64,000 bases of DNA from Bdellovibrionales bacterium (GCA_016713585.1 JADJOV010000001.1:372001-436000), one strand, 5' to 3'. Shown: positions 45,695-55,660, numbered from the stretch's first letter. A program made the numbers and translations. The notes: generated by a model not told the origin, from the letters alone.

Positions 45695-46693
45695 CCGTGG
45701 GCGGGCGATAGATTGGCTGCCGGAGTCGTTATGTTATGGGTTAGAGTTGAATTCTGACTTAGATTTTGACTTGGATTCTGAGTTAAATTTTGAGATGTAG
45801 CCTGAGCTTGGAAATAGACACTTACTTTGTTTATATATTCTTTGAGCTGGCTATTTTCTTGTCGGAGTAAGCTTGTTTGAGTCAAGGCTTGTTGAAGGTG
45901 TCCATAGTAGTTATAGCTTTTTTATCAAGGGCCATTTTGATTTCGACTATTTTGCTTTCAGCAACTTCCATCAGGTTCTTAAGAGCGCTGGCTTGATCTT
46001 GAGCGGTTGCCTCAATCGAGTTCAATGCCTGGGAAAGCTCTTCAATTTGATGAGTGTGTTTCTCGAGTTCTTCTTCCTTGCGGGCTAGAGATTCGAGCAG
46101 GTCCTGATTGGCTTTCAGGAGTTCATCCTTTTGAGATTGCATATGTTCTGTTTGTTTAATTAAAGCTCCACGCTCTTGTTCCCAGCGAACCTGCTCAGTC
46201 TGGAAATTGAGTTTGGCTTTGCCCAATTCAGCGATCGTTTCTTCCTTAAGGGCATTTGCAAGCTCAAGATCCCTTCCAGCACTTTTCAGTTTTTCCTGGA
46301 GGGTTTGCGAAAAGCGCTTTTCTTCATTTTGAACTTGCGTGATTCGTACTTTAACACTCTGAACTTCGAGTTGCAGCTGCAGGCTCAATTCTAGGGACTT
46401 GGCCAGATCAGAGTTGAGTTTCGTGTTAATAACTCTCTCGGAGTGCAGTTGTTCTGTCAGTTGTCGCAATTGGGTATTGATATCACCTTGGCTGAATTGC
46501 ATATTCTCAAGAGATTGAATCTTGCCCCGCAATTCATCGTGGGCTCCTTGGAGATCCTCATGAAATCTCTTTATCTGACTTTGCATTTTTTCGATTTTTT
46601 GAGATTGGGGGGCAAAGAGTCCTCCCGATGACTAAGCTCATTAAGTTTGTTGCAAATCTCATCGAATAATTTTTCGTGGTCTTGTGTGTTCAT
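45691..46693 (-). pseudogene. Coiled-coil protein, two frameshifts
   Basis: ATG 46693 opens a frame (MNTQDHEKLFDEICNKL) that breaks at the C6 run near 46617, where one added C leads to QSQKIEKMQSQ. A second missing C near 45893 joins TMDTF to QQALTQTSLLRQENSQL. Repaired length is 334 residues, almost all heptad coiled coil rich in Glu, Gln and Leu, followed by an Asn/Gln/Ser tail (SQNLTQNPSQNLSQN). No enzymatic motif. It could be a structural or scaffold protein. It overlaps the methyltransferase end by four bases. Confidence 0.6.
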
Positions 46694-46837
46694 ATGTGGA
46701 ATAATTTATCGTCTCGGCCTTGGTCCGTCATTGATTTTTTCTAGAATAGACTCGACTTAGGAACAAAGTCTAGATAGTGGTGTGTGTGATAGTTAATTTT
46801 TGTATTAAATCAAATGTAGTATGAAGCCATATGTGGA

Positions 46838-47209
46838 ATGAAACCAAATATTGATAGACCCTCGACATGGGTGAAATTTCGTCAGGATCTTTGTCTAGGA
46901 TGCCAAGCCGGATGCTGTATGATGCCGGTCGAAGTGAGAATCGAGGACCTAGTGCGCTTGGAGCTAGTCACAGAGGATGAAGCTCAAGGGTCACAAAAAA
47001 GGGTCTTTAAGAAACTCAAAAAGGCCGGCCTTGTTAGCAGTTTTAGGGATGGAACTGGGTTGTTTATGCTTTCGCAGAAAAAAATGAGCGACTGTATTTT
47101 TTTGGATTCTGATACTCGCTTGTGCACAGTCTATGAAAGACGACCTGGAGTTTGTAGGCAATTTCCTTCTATAGGTCCACGCCCAGGATATTGCCCCTGT
47201 ATCAAATAG
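46838..47209 (+). CDS. YkgJ-type cysteine cluster protein
   Basis: 123 residues with CLGCQAGCC near the start, CIFLD, CTVYERRPGVCRQFP and a final CPC, the eight-Cys pattern of the YkgJ/UPF0153 zinc- or iron-chelating family. Function of the family is not established. ATG 46838; no strong ribosome site. Complete. Confidence 0.75.
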   Translation: MKPNIDRPSTWVKFRQDLCLGCQAGCCMMPVEVRIEDLVRLELVTEDEAQGSQKRVFKKLKKAGLVSSFRDGTGLFMLSQKKMSDCIFLDSDTRLCTVYERRPGVCRQFPSIGPRPGYCPCIK

Positions 47210-47275
47210 GACCGACGATGGAAGATTTGACACTCGTGCCTCAGAAATGGCACTGAGTCTGGATTTTGACTCATT

Positions 47276-47382
47276 ATGAGAAGAAATCAATCCTCAAAAT
47301 CATTGCATTGCTTTTGGTAGGTATGATCTCTGCAAATGCCCTAGGTAGAGGTTTTTATGAAATGGGCAGAATACAAACTTGA
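47276..47382 (+). pseudogene. Orphan signal-peptide sequence
   Basis: With one base restored after ATGAG (47276-47280), the frame encodes a textbook signal peptide (KKSILKIIALLLVGMISANA) followed by LGRGFYEMGRIQT and a stop. It overlaps the start of the next gene. A similar GKGFYYDF begins the signal-less outer-membrane protein at 48423, so this may be its displaced N-terminus. Confidence 0.35.
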
Positions 47383-48487
47383 GATCAGCATCGCCGGAGT
47401 GACCGGTCTGACGATTCTGCTTTACGCCCTGATGTCCCAGTTTGTGCAGAGGGGCAGTGGCGCCCAGCAGGAAGAACTGACTTTTGAAATGGCTCGCCCG
47501 AAGGCTTCTTTTACCCCAGAGTTTGATCTCTCAAATCGAGAAATTCTTCGAAACTTAATGAAACGAATAGCAAAGAATACTCAAGGGTCAACTGTCGTTG
47601 GTAAAGCTCCACCTCAAATACCCCCAGCTGCTCCTGCAAAAAAGGCGAATAAAAAAGCAGCGAAATCTAATCTTTTGAAAAAGGGTCCAGAGATGACCGT
47701 TGCCGTGGTTGAAGCTGATCCGAGTCGAGAGATGGACGATGCCGAGGTATCAGCTGAGGAGTACGATTACCGTCCTCGGGAACAAAAATCAAATCCAGCA
47801 GCTGTTGACGGAGCAAAGAAAAAACCAATAAAAAAGAATGCCCAGAACACAGAGAGGGAATGGAAGAAACTCTTTATGACCGTTCCAAGTGAGGCGCTGC
47901 TGGGCGAATTTGTTCGTGCTTATCAGGCGAAAGAAGTGACAGATAACCTTTACTATGAAGTTTTGACTGATCTTATCATGAGTCAAAATGAGGGGAATCA
48001 AAAGCTGGGAGTTGATGGAATGAGGGCCTTCAGCAATTTCCGTGGTTTTTCTGAGGCGGCTCATTGGTCTTTTCGGCCCGAGGTTCAAAAGAAGGCGTCT
48101 CTAGAAGAATCAATTCAAAGCTATTTGCTGTCCTTCAATCAGAAAAGCAAACTGCCCCTTCTTGATGCTGGTCTAAAGTCGAAAGACTCTGAGGTTGTTC
48201 TGAGATCCACCCAGGTTATCTCTGAGGGTTTTGCGAAAGTGCGCGCCGGGGAGTCTTTTGGAACAGGCCGGGACCAACGAAATCTAACCGTCACATCAGC
48301 CCTCAGCTCGTATAGTCGATTTATTCCATCACTTGAAGCATTGAGGCGCAGCGCTGACCCAGCCATTGCGAGCGCTGCGGAGGCTCTTGCTATTCAATTG
48401 CAATCTTGTGTCCAATTCGTTAATGTTCGGAAAAGGATTTTATTACGATTTCGATGCATTTTTTCAAATGACCACACCTCAGAGTGA
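47357..48487 (+). CDS. Hypothetical single-span membrane protein
   Basis: 376 residues as read. One membrane helix near the start (ISIAGVTGLTILLYALMSQFV), a long Ala/Pro/Lys-rich linker (about 80-165), then a helical repeat-like domain (about 170-350; EWKKLFMTVPSEALLGEFV...). The last 30 residues (VNVRKRILLRFRC) look out of frame because the overlapping frame there encodes beta-barrel-like protein, so the true end is probably near 48415. ATG 47357 after TAGAGG. Function unknown. Confidence 0.6.
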   Translation: MKWAEYKLEISIAGVTGLTILLYALMSQFVQRGSGAQQEELTFEMARPKASFTPEFDLSNREILRNLMKRIAKNTQGSTVVGKAPPQIPPAAPAKKANKKAAKSNLLKKGPEMTVAVVEADPSREMDDAEVSAEEYDYRPREQKSNPAAVDGAKKKPIKKNAQNTEREWKKLFMTVPSEALLGEFVRAYQAKEVTDNLYYEVLTDLIMSQNEGNQKLGVDGMRAFSNFRGFSEAAHWSFRPEVQKKASLEESIQSYLLSFNQKSKLPLLDAGLKSKDSEVVLRSTQVISEGFAKVRAGESFGTGRDQRNLTVTSALSSYSRFIPSLEALRRSADPAIASAAEALAIQLQSCVQFVNVRKRILLRFRCIFSNDHTSE

Positions 48488-48872
48488 AGATTTTTCGAGT
48501 TATGGTTCGATTATTCGTGGAAGGCTATACTCTTTTGAGGGATTTCCAATGGTTTTGGGTGGGCTGATTCATGGAAGCCTAAGTCAGGCTTCCAATCTGT
48601 TTGGATCTAATATTTTTGGCTACGATTTGTATCTTTTTTCTGAGCTCTCGCAGTTCATTCTTTTTGCGGGTGGGGGTCAGGCCAGGGGAACTCATAGATT
48701 TATAGGAGGGTCCGCTGGACTGACAGGTGAAACTCAAGACTTGGAAGTTGATCTCTTAGTTTCTCATTTTTGGGCTGGAATTTCTTATCGGTATGAGCGT
48801 TGGGTGGTCGCAGGATTGACTGAGGTCTATTTCGAGCCAATCTATTCGGTGAAAATAGGATACAAGCTATAA
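48423..48872 (+). CDS. Outer-membrane beta-barrel-like protein lacking signal
   Basis: 149 residues (MFGKGFYYDFDAFFQM...) of alternating aromatic/hydrophobic strands ending KIGYKL, as in small outer-membrane barrels. There is no signal peptide at the start, and the frame upstream (to 48366) is only a shadow of the preceding gene, so the N-terminus seems missing. It may be a truncated gene or a misassembly joint at about 48415-48430. Confidence 0.45.
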   Translation: MFGKGFYYDFDAFFQMTTPQSEDFSSYGSIIRGRLYSFEGFPMVLGGLIHGSLSQASNLFGSNIFGYDLYLFSELSQFILFAGGGQARGTHRFIGGSAGLTGETQDLEVDLLVSHFWAGISYRYERWVVAGLTEVYFEPIYSVKIGYKL

Positions 48873-48892
48873 CTTTTTTTAGGGACGTTAAC

Positions 48893-48920
48893 TAAAATCT
48901 AAAATCTAAAATCTAAAATC
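48893..48920. repeat. Tandem TAAAATC repeat, four copies
   Basis: Four perfect 7-bp units. The last overlaps the TAG stop of the gene at 48913-49275; read on the minus strand each unit supplies TAG, in a different frame each time. Confidence 0.75.
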
Positions 48921-49275
48921 GCAGAAGGCTTAGGGCCCGCGCAGAAGCAAGACTGCAGCTGGTTTCGAGAAGGATATCTCGTCGCCAGAGAGTCCATCTG
49001 ACTTCATCATCTTCGGCGCGAAGAGTTCCTTTTGCGTAAGAGCGTGATGGTTCTTCAGAGTCATAAACTTCAATTTCAAATTTAGAAGCTCCGAGGTTTT
49101 TGATCCTCATCTGAAAGGACTGAACGTTTGCATAAAGTATATTCTCATCGAGTGGGACCTGAAGACTCAGTTTTGATTGAACCTCCATATTGATCGAAAC
49201 CTGACACAAAAGGTTTTCTGCCATTGAGGTTGAGGTCAAGCATGCCCCCATAAAGAGTAAGATATACTTCATCAT
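48913..49275 (-). CDS. Hypothetical exported protein
   Basis: 120 residues. Start at the ATG pair at 49275 six bases after AGGAG; signal peptide MMKYILLFMGACLTSTSMA. Two cysteines (LLCQVS and ETSCSLA) may form a disulphide; the core is beta-rich. The size and C-terminal position of Cys resemble the other small secreted proteins at 53058 and 2970, suggesting a family of exported single-domain proteins, but no name can be given. Confidence 0.65.
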   Translation of the reverse strand: MMKYILLFMGACLTSTSMAENLLCQVSINMEVQSKLSLQVPLDENILYANVQSFQMRIKNLGASKFEIEVYDSEEPSRSYAKGTLRAEDDEVRWTLWRRDILLETSCSLASARALSLLRF

Positions 49276-49333
49276 ACACATCTCCTATTGATTTATCCCA
49301 GAAGCTTATTCATCCATTTGGAATGAAGCAAGT

Positions 49334-50722
49334 CTAATTTCCCGCAAGGTCAAACACTTCGTTTTGCTGGGGAATCAGACCTCTGATTCCAAGTTCCTGA
49401 AAAAGTCGATAGGCGAGAGCATTTTGAGCCAGTGGCTCTCCATGGTTTAGAAAAATTGTTTGCGGCTTCTTTGAAAAACTGGCGACCCAATTGATCAGCG
49501 CATCGCTATCGGCATGGGCCGAGTAGCCATCGATATTAAAAATTTCGGCCTCGACCTTAATTTGCTGGTGATGCAGGCGAATAACAGGAATTCCTGATTG
49601 CAGCAATCGTCCCTTGGTGCCGGCGCCTTGATATCCAACAAACAAGACACCGTTATTGCGATCTGGAAGTTTGTTCTTCAGGTGGTGCAGAACACGGCCC
49701 CCCTGAAGCATTCCAGATGCCGACAAAACTATTTTTGCTCCACTAGCCTCCGCGAGGCGATGAGATTCTTCGGAACTTGTGATGGCCTCAAAAAAAGAGC
49801 CAGCAGAAAGTGCGGCCTCAAGATCAGCGGATAAGGCACTCTCTTTGAGTTCGTTTATATGGTTGAGATATACTCTGGTCACAGAGGTTGCCATGGGGCT
49901 GTCCAGGTAGATGGGTGTCGAAGGAATTTCTTTTCTTTGGGTTAGCCTATAGAGGGATACCAGCAAATCCTGGGTCCGACCGACAGCAAAAACAGGAATT
50001 ACAAGAGTTCCGCCGCGCCCAATAACCTTAGAAATAATTTCACCGAGTCTTTTTTCTCGACCGGCGATATCAACCCGTCGGTCTCCGTAGGTCGATTCTA
50101 AAACCAGAAAATCTGTTTCTAAAGCGTGAACGGGATCCCGTAAGATATCTGAATGTCCGCTTCCGAGATCCCCGCTCCAGGTGAGGAGTTTCGAGCTATG
50201 TTCCAAATCAAAGCGCACCTGCAAAATGGCGCTACCTAAAATATGCCCGGCCCGTAGAAAACGAAAACTTACAAACTTTGAAAGGGCGGTCCACTGATTC
50301 CATTCGATGGTATAAATAAGCTTGAGTGCCTCCTCGGCATCTTTCGTTGTGTAAAGAGGCAAGGCTGGCGAATGTTTAGAATGTTTGGTCAGGTTTGCAA
50401 AACGAGCGTCTTCCTCTTGGAGGTGAGCCGAGTCGAGAAGCATAATCTTAAGGAGATCTTTTGTTGAGGGGGTGCAGTAGATTGGCTTACGCCACCCCTG
50501 GGAAACCAATCTGGGCAGGAGGCCTGAATGATCAATATGAGCATGGGTGAGCAGGACACATTCTATTTTCTTAAGATCCTCTGCGGGTCGCCAATTGACA
50601 AGGCGCTGACTTTTGTCACCCTGAAAGAGACCACAATCGACGAGCCCACAATAACCATTATGCTCAAACAAGGTTTGGCTTCCCGTGACGGTCTGTGCAG
50701 CTCCGCGAAAAGTTATTTTCAT
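49334..50722 (-). CDS. MBL-fold/beta-CASP RNA nuclease
   Basis: 462 residues. Metallo-beta-lactamase motif THAHIDHSG (HxHxDH), later His in RAGHILGSA, Asp in WSGDLGS, then the beta-CASP segment (STYGDRR, VIPVFAVGRTQDLL, SASGMLQGGRVLHHL) and C-terminal DGYSAHADSD and LNHGEP. This is the CPSF73/YSH1-like bacterial group that cuts RNA. ATG 50722 (MKITFRGAAQTVTGSQ). It starts 12 bases after the next gene ends; probably the same transcript. Confidence 0.85.
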   Translation of the reverse strand: MKITFRGAAQTVTGSQTLFEHNGYCGLVDCGLFQGDKSQRLVNWRPAEDLKKIECVLLTHAHIDHSGLLPRLVSQGWRKPIYCTPSTKDLLKIMLLDSAHLQEEDARFANLTKHSKHSPALPLYTTKDAEEALKLIYTIEWNQWTALSKFVSFRFLRAGHILGSAILQVRFDLEHSSKLLTWSGDLGSGHSDILRDPVHALETDFLVLESTYGDRRVDIAGREKRLGEIISKVIGRGGTLVIPVFAVGRTQDLLVSLYRLTQRKEIPSTPIYLDSPMATSVTRVYLNHINELKESALSADLEAALSAGSFFEAITSSEESHRLAEASGAKIVLSASGMLQGGRVLHHLKNKLPDRNNGVLFVGYQGAGTKGRLLQSGIPVIRLHHQQIKVEAEIFNIDGYSAHADSDALINWVASFSKKPQTIFLNHGEPLAQNALAYRLFQELGIRGLIPQQNEVFDLAGN

Positions 50723-50733
50723 GGGCGACAACC

Positions 50734-51108
50734 CTAGCTGTGAAAAAGATTATACTTTTGGAAAAACTTCTTTGCCATATTTTGAATTTCGCCATCAGTT
50801 GACTTATCCATGGCCTCAATTCCAATGACGAGCTTCGCAAGAGCAGCGTGATTGTGGTGCTCGAGATGAGCTTTAAACTCAGTTTTTGCCATACCTGGAC
50901 CTACCAATAAAATTTCAGTTGCTCCGGCGAGAACTTCTGCAATTTCATGATAAAACTTTTGAATATTATTCTTCTTTTCATTTTCGTGGCCACCCGTGTG
51001 GTGACTTCCAGTGTGTTTGTTTTTGAGATCTTTTTTTGTAGCTGCGCCAGAAGTGTATGTGAAAATCTTGGCATGATCATGTTCAACCCAAACGACGACA
51101 TGTGACAT
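50734..51108 (-). CDS. Small eRF1-domain-like protein
   Basis: 124 residues from ATG 51108 (MSHVVVWVEHDHAKIFTY), after TTGGAGAGAAT; the long upstream extension is discarded. The sequence pattern (VVWVEHDHAKIF, HTGGHENEKKNNIQKFYHEIAEVL, EILLVGPGMAKTEFKAHLE) resembles short bacterial proteins annotated as host-attachment or archaeal-eRF1-like translation proteins. His-rich middle. Recognition is moderate; the function is not known. Confidence 0.6.
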   Translation of the reverse strand: MSHVVVWVEHDHAKIFTYTSGAATKKDLKNKHTGSHHTGGHENEKKNNIQKFYHEIAEVLAGATEILLVGPGMAKTEFKAHLEHHNHAALAKLVIGIEAMDKSTDGEIQNMAKKFFQKYNLFHS

Positions 51109-51267
51109 ATTCTCTCTCCAATTCAAATAATTGCTATTAAGGATGATCATAAGACTTTTTGCCTTGGAGGCAATAACATCTGGCATCAAAAACATCGCAG
51201 TGACATCTTCGGAATGGCATGTATTCTTTTCAGCGACTTGTTGGCGAGTCGAGGGATGTTCTGATTT

Positions 51268-52212
51268 GTGATTACGCTTCGGGGAGTTAAAAAACCTATT
51301 CAAACGGAGTCAAGCCCTGCGCGGCGTGGATCTTGATATGCCTGAGGGCAAAACCACGGCTCTGGTCGGGGAGTCCGGGTGCGGCAAATCAACATTGGCG
51401 AAGGTTCTTATGGGCCTCGAACGTCAATTTGAAGGGAAGTTCTGGTTCGTGACCGACCTCTAAGTTCTTATACAACTTTTGAAAGAGCCAAATTAATTCA
51501 ACTTATTTATCAAGACCCGTCATCTTCTCTGAATCCCCGTCATCAGGTGAGAGAGATTTTGCGCGAGCCCTTGGTCATTCGTGGCGAACATACGAATCAG
51601 GAAATTGATGACATTGTGCAGGGAATATTATCTGCGGTAGGTTTTGATGAGTCGATTCTTGCCAAATATCCACACATGTTTTCAGGCGGGCAGAAGCAAA
51701 GAATTGTTTTGGCACGAGCTCTGGTTTTGAGGCCAGAGGTTTTGATTTGCGATGAGCCGGTTTCAGCCTTGGATGTCTCGGTTCAGGCTCAGATTTTAAA
51801 TTTGCTTGTGGACCTTCAAAAGAAATTCAACCTGACTTATTTGTTTATCTCCCATGATTTGCATGTCGTGAAGTGGGTATCACATCAGGTTTACGTGATG
51901 TATTTGGGGCAAATTGTTGAGCACGCGACTAAGGCGACTCTTTTTGCGAATCCAGCACATCCCTATTCTGATCTTTTGCTTGAGAGCACGCCTCACCTTG
52001 GGCAGGCTCCGCCCAATATTCTTCGTTCAGATGATATTCATAGCTTGTTGAAGGGTGGTTCGCACTGTGCGTTTTCAGAGAGATGCTCGTCCCGAACCGA
52101 GAGATGCCTCGCTGAAGCGCCGAGCCTTGAAGCATTTGCTACAAAGCATGAGGTTCGATGCTTTAATCCGCGCAGACCTTCTCTTGTAGGTGAGAAAGTA
52201 GGTTTGTTATAA
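51268..52212 (+). pseudogene. oppF: Oligopeptide ABC ATPase OppF/DppF, two frameshifts
   Basis: From GTG 51268 (MITLRGVK) one extra A in the A6 run near 51294 must be removed to reach NLFKRSQALRGVDL and Walker A GESGCGKST. One missing G near 51443 breaks the join from QFEGE to VLVRDRPLSSYTTF. The rest is intact: IYQDPSSSLNPR, signature FSGGQKQR, Walker B LICDEPVSALD and the Cys-bearing OppF end (CAFSERCSSRTERC). The shifts cancel, giving 314 residues. It supplies energy for peptide uptake. No permease or binding-protein gene is adjacent; the partner oppD lies at 58083, on the other strand. Confidence 0.8.
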
Positions 52213-52813
52213 AGGCCTTGAGCAGGTCTTGGTTGGCTCCACAAAGATCTGGTCCAGGATCGCAGCTTGAGCGAGCTTCGCCAAGGTCAAGGGTTTCGCC
52301 GTTCAGGCTGTGGAGACGGGCGTACGGCATTTTGTAAACCATTGCACACATGATTCCAGATTTTGAGTTCTGCTGGCTTTCACAAAGTCGGGCAGAAGCG
52401 AATATTGAAGTTAAAATACTCAGATCGTTCTGAGTGAGACAACGTTTGGGCTTGTCTTCAGGTTGACGATCCTGATCAATTTCTGTGATTTCACCAGATT
52501 TTAGATCGATCAGAAGGTTTTGACCCTGGACGCGACTCACAGTTCCGTCGCTAGCTGCAGCAAGGCTCGGTTCCTCAAGAACTTCTATTGCGGCAAGTGC
52601 AGGCAGGGCTGAGCCCGCCTCCGACGGAGGTGTCGGGGATTGCCTTACCGGAGCGCCTTGGGTTCCTCCTCCGCCAATCAGCCCTGAATCGGAGGCAATG
52701 GTTCCTGCTTCAGCCGCATCTATTCCAGATTGAAGTGATCCTGGCTGTCCACAATTCTGAAATCCAAGAACGAGTGAAAAAAAGATCGTCGTTAAGACCA
52801 AATATTTCGTCAT
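52163..52813 (-). CDS. Hypothetical lipoprotein
   Basis: 216 residues with a signal and lipobox-like GFQNC (Cys at about 21), then a Gly/Pro/Ser-rich spacer (about 25-75) and a globular end with six Cys. The last 50 bases overlap the convergent oppF end. No known domain. Confidence 0.65.
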   Translation of the reverse strand: MTKYLVLTTIFFSLVLGFQNCGQPGSLQSGIDAAEAGTIASDSGLIGGGGTQGAPVRQSPTPPSEAGSALPALAAIEVLEEPSLAAASDGTVSRVQGQNLLIDLKSGEITEIDQDRQPEDKPKRCLTQNDLSILTSIFASARLCESQQNSKSGIMCAMVYKMPYARLHSLNGETLDLGEARSSCDPGPDLCGANQDLLKAFITNLLSHLQEKVCAD

Positions 52814-53057
52814 TTAAATGCCCCTCCAGGGTATTGGTAAAGAGAGTGGCAATATTCAGACCATCGTCTTTGGTGCGCCTAGTGGAGCTCAGGTGTTAGC
52901 TTTCTGACTTTGATTAGGAGTTCGACGTATCAGGGTGAGTCGCAACATATAGCGTCAATATCTACTTATAAAATTTCTTTTCTGAGGAATATGGACTAGA
53001 AGACACTCCGTTCCAGACAGCTGAGCAGTTAACCTATTTCCTTGAGAGTGAGTCATT

Positions 53058-53519
53058 ATGAGAAGCGTTTTTTTTGGTCTTGTGATTGTCCTTGGTTCGC
53101 TGTTAACAGATATAGCAATGGCCGATGGCACGAATTCCAACCCACTTCGTCCTCCAATATTCAATTCTTTTGGAGAAAGAATTGTGTTTCAGTGTCAAGT
53201 TCCGGTCGACGACGATGAGGGTGTGGTGAGTCTTGAGATGACCATTGGTGGTGATCTGTCTCTTGATTTCCTGACGATCACACTCAACGACGTTAACAAG
53301 AGTCAGATTTTTTTCACTCAGCTCCCGAAGGGGCAATTGGCCAAAGATATTAAGTCCGGAGAGCTTGAGTATTTGATGCTCACGGAGGAGTCTGCTCAGT
53401 CAAATGGTGTTGTTACGCAATCTGGCTATTTGATGATCACTCAGGATGATTCTGGAGATTTTTCTGGTCTGATAGCGGCGCTCGGAAATGTTTACCCTCT
53501 TCTCTGTGAAGCGAGGTAA
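53058..53519 (+). CDS. Hypothetical exported protein
   Basis: 153 residues beginning MRSVFFGLVIVLGSLLTDIAMA, a signal peptide with probable cleavage after AMA. Two Cys (VFQCQVP and LLCEAR) near the ends of the mature part suggest one disulphide; the rest is beta-rich and acidic. ATG 53058 after TGAGAGTGAG. Stand-alone between two convergent or unrelated genes. Not recognised. Confidence 0.65.
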   Translation: MRSVFFGLVIVLGSLLTDIAMADGTNSNPLRPPIFNSFGERIVFQCQVPVDDDEGVVSLEMTIGGDLSLDFLTITLNDVNKSQIFFTQLPKGQLAKDIKSGELEYLMLTEESAQSNGVVTQSGYLMITQDDSGDFSGLIAALGNVYPLLCEAR

Positions 53520-53572
53520 GGCCTCGCTTTCGAGCCGTCGGAGCAAGTGACTAGACGATAGTGAATGAATTA

Positions 53573-55410
53573 CTAAGCTTGTGAGCCTTTGGCAATTTCT
53601 TCAAGTTCTGCCCAGCGATCGATTTTTTTTTGTAAAGTTTCTGTGAGTTCATGAATTTTCGTATATAGAATTTGAGTCCGGGCAGAGTTCGCGACAACCT
53701 CTGGAAGTAGGATTTCATTTTGGCAGGCAGCTAGTTCGCTTTCAATACTGGCAATCAGGGCTTCGATCCCTTCAAATTCAAGTTTATCTTTGTAGGTCAT
53801 TTTAACTTTTTTTGAACTCTGATTTGAACTCTGATTTGAATTCTGGTTTGAATTCTGCATTGTGCTGACGAGTGTTGCTGAGTTAGCGGGTGGAGTTGGT
53901 TGGCTTTCAAACCATTCTTCCCACTGCCAATAATCAGCAAAGCTGATGGCGCGCGGCTGCTCAGGGAATTTATCATTTATGTAAATGATCTGGTCTGCAA
54001 TCGAATCCATAAAATATCGATCATGAGTGACCAGAACGACTGCTCCCTGAAAGGACTCCAAGGAATCTTGTAAAGACTCGAGAGTCTTAATATCTAAATC
54101 ATTGGTAGGCTCATCAAGAATCAAAACTTGGGCTGAGGGTGAGCATCATTTGCGCAAGTCGTAGGCGACTCTTTTCTCCGCCTGACAGTTTTCCGGCCGG
54201 AAGATCCATTTGCTCATAACTGAATTGAAATCTCTCGAGATAACTTTTTTGCGTAAATAAACTGTCCCTGAAACTGAACATAGTCTCCGTCTGGACAAAT
54301 GTTTTTCAACGTCGACGCCAAAGGATTCACTGTCTCTTTGGATTGCTCAAAATAGGAAACTGCCAAATTTTCTGCTCGCTCGATAGTTCCTTTTTGTGGG
54401 CTCAAAGAACCGGTCATTATTCTTAACAATGTTGATTTGCCAGTCCCGTTATCACCAAGAAGCGCCACTCGAGATTTTGGAGTTAAGAGCAATGAAAAAT
54501 CATCCCAAAGTAATTGGCCACCTGCCGAATGCGAGATATGCTTCAAGTGGATCAACTTCTGAGGCTGGCGTTCGGCCTGAGTGAACTCAAGTTCGACCCC
54601 ACGATCTCTGGTCTTTTCCTTGAGATTCATAACGGTTGTTTTGAGACTCGCGGCCGCCTGACCTCGAGCTTTTTGTTTGGTTTGGCGGGCCTTGGCTCCA
54701 CGTCTAAGCCATTCGGTTTCGCGACGAAGAGTATTTTTGTTCACTTGAAATTGCTTTTTCTGAACGGCCAAAAGAGTTTCTTTTTCTTGGAGGTAAAAAT
54801 CATACCCACCATTCACCGTAAACAACATATTTGGATTTTGAGGATCGAGGTCCCAAATTTTTTCAGTTGATCTCTGTAAAAATAAACGATCATGGGTGAT
54901 CATCATATAGGGGGTTGGCTGTTTAATCAGAAAATCTTCCAACCACAAAATCGAACTAATATCGAGGTGATTTGTGGGTTCATCTAAGAGCAAAAGATCA
55001 GGACGTTTAATTAACTCTTGAGCGAGGGCGACCCTCTTTTGCCAGCCGCCTGAAAGTTTCGTCACCAATGTCTCTTCTGGAAATTGGGACAAATTGAGTT
55101 TCGAGATCCATTCATAGACAGAAGCAATGTCATCATCACACTCACTGAGAGCACTAATAATTGTACTCTCGGGAGAAAAGGTCGGGGCTTGATCCAAATA
55201 TCCAACTCGAAGTCCACGTTGACTCACTACCTGGCCAGAATCTGGTTCGACTTGTTTTGCAAGAATTTTGAGCAAAGTTGATTTGCCGGCGCCGTTGGGG
55301 CCAACGAGACCAATACGATCTTTGGAATCAATTCCAAAGCTAAGGTCAGTGAAGAGCTTACGTCCAGAAAAAGACTTAGATATTTTTACACCACTTAATA
55401 ACTGGGCCAT
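53573..55410 (-). pseudogene. uup: ABC-F ATPase (Uup-like), two frameshifts
   Basis: Two ABC domains in tandem. First: GPNGAGKST, signature LSGGWQKR, LLLLDEPTNHLD. Linker Lys/Arg-rich. Second: GDNGTGKST, LSGGEKSR, LILDEPTNDLD. A C-terminal coiled-coil after an Asn/Gln/Ser repeat fits Uup. One extra A near 54247 and one extra C near 54138 break the frame; removing both gives 611 residues. ABC-F proteins act on ribosomes or DNA, not transport. ATG 55410 (MAQLLSGVKISKSF) has no clear ribosome site. Confidence 0.85.
53811..53858 (-). repeat. 12-bp tandem repeat in ABC-F linker
   Basis: Four 12-bp units (TTTGAACTCTGA and close variants on the plus strand) encode four NQxS units before the C-terminal coiled coil. 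In-frame length changes here would not disturb the domains. Confidence 0.7.
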
Positions 55411-55518
55411 GAGCAAGTGTAGACTGCAATGGGTCCCTTGTCAGCGGTTAAATCAGGTTGGCGCTTATGCGCGATCAATATAAATCAAAGCTTGAGCCTA
55501 CTTGCGAAACTATTAAAT

Positions 55519-55544
55519 CAGAGTCACGCCTAAGCGTGACTCTG
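55519..55544. terminator. Perfect 11-bp hairpin downstream of flagellin
   Basis: CAGAGTCACGC-CTAA-GCGTGACTCTG. It lies between convergently read-through ends of the flagellin (minus) gene and the divergent ABC-F start region, so a terminator for the flagellin message is likely. Confidence 0.6.
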
Positions 55545-55636
55545 CCGCAGGAAACAGAACTTTGGATCAGCTCACATAGATATGGGCTTGGGGCTTCTCG
55601 AGGGTGATCGATCGGTTAGATCGGGATCAGAACCTA

Positions 55637-55660
55637 AAGTCTTTAGCCACCTAAAGACTT
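55637..55660 (-). terminator. 10-bp hairpin at flagellin stop
   Basis: AAGTCTTTAG-CCAC-CTAAAGACTT. The repaired flagellin stop (TAA, 55643-55645) falls inside the stem. Possible first terminator or stability element. Confidence 0.5.
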
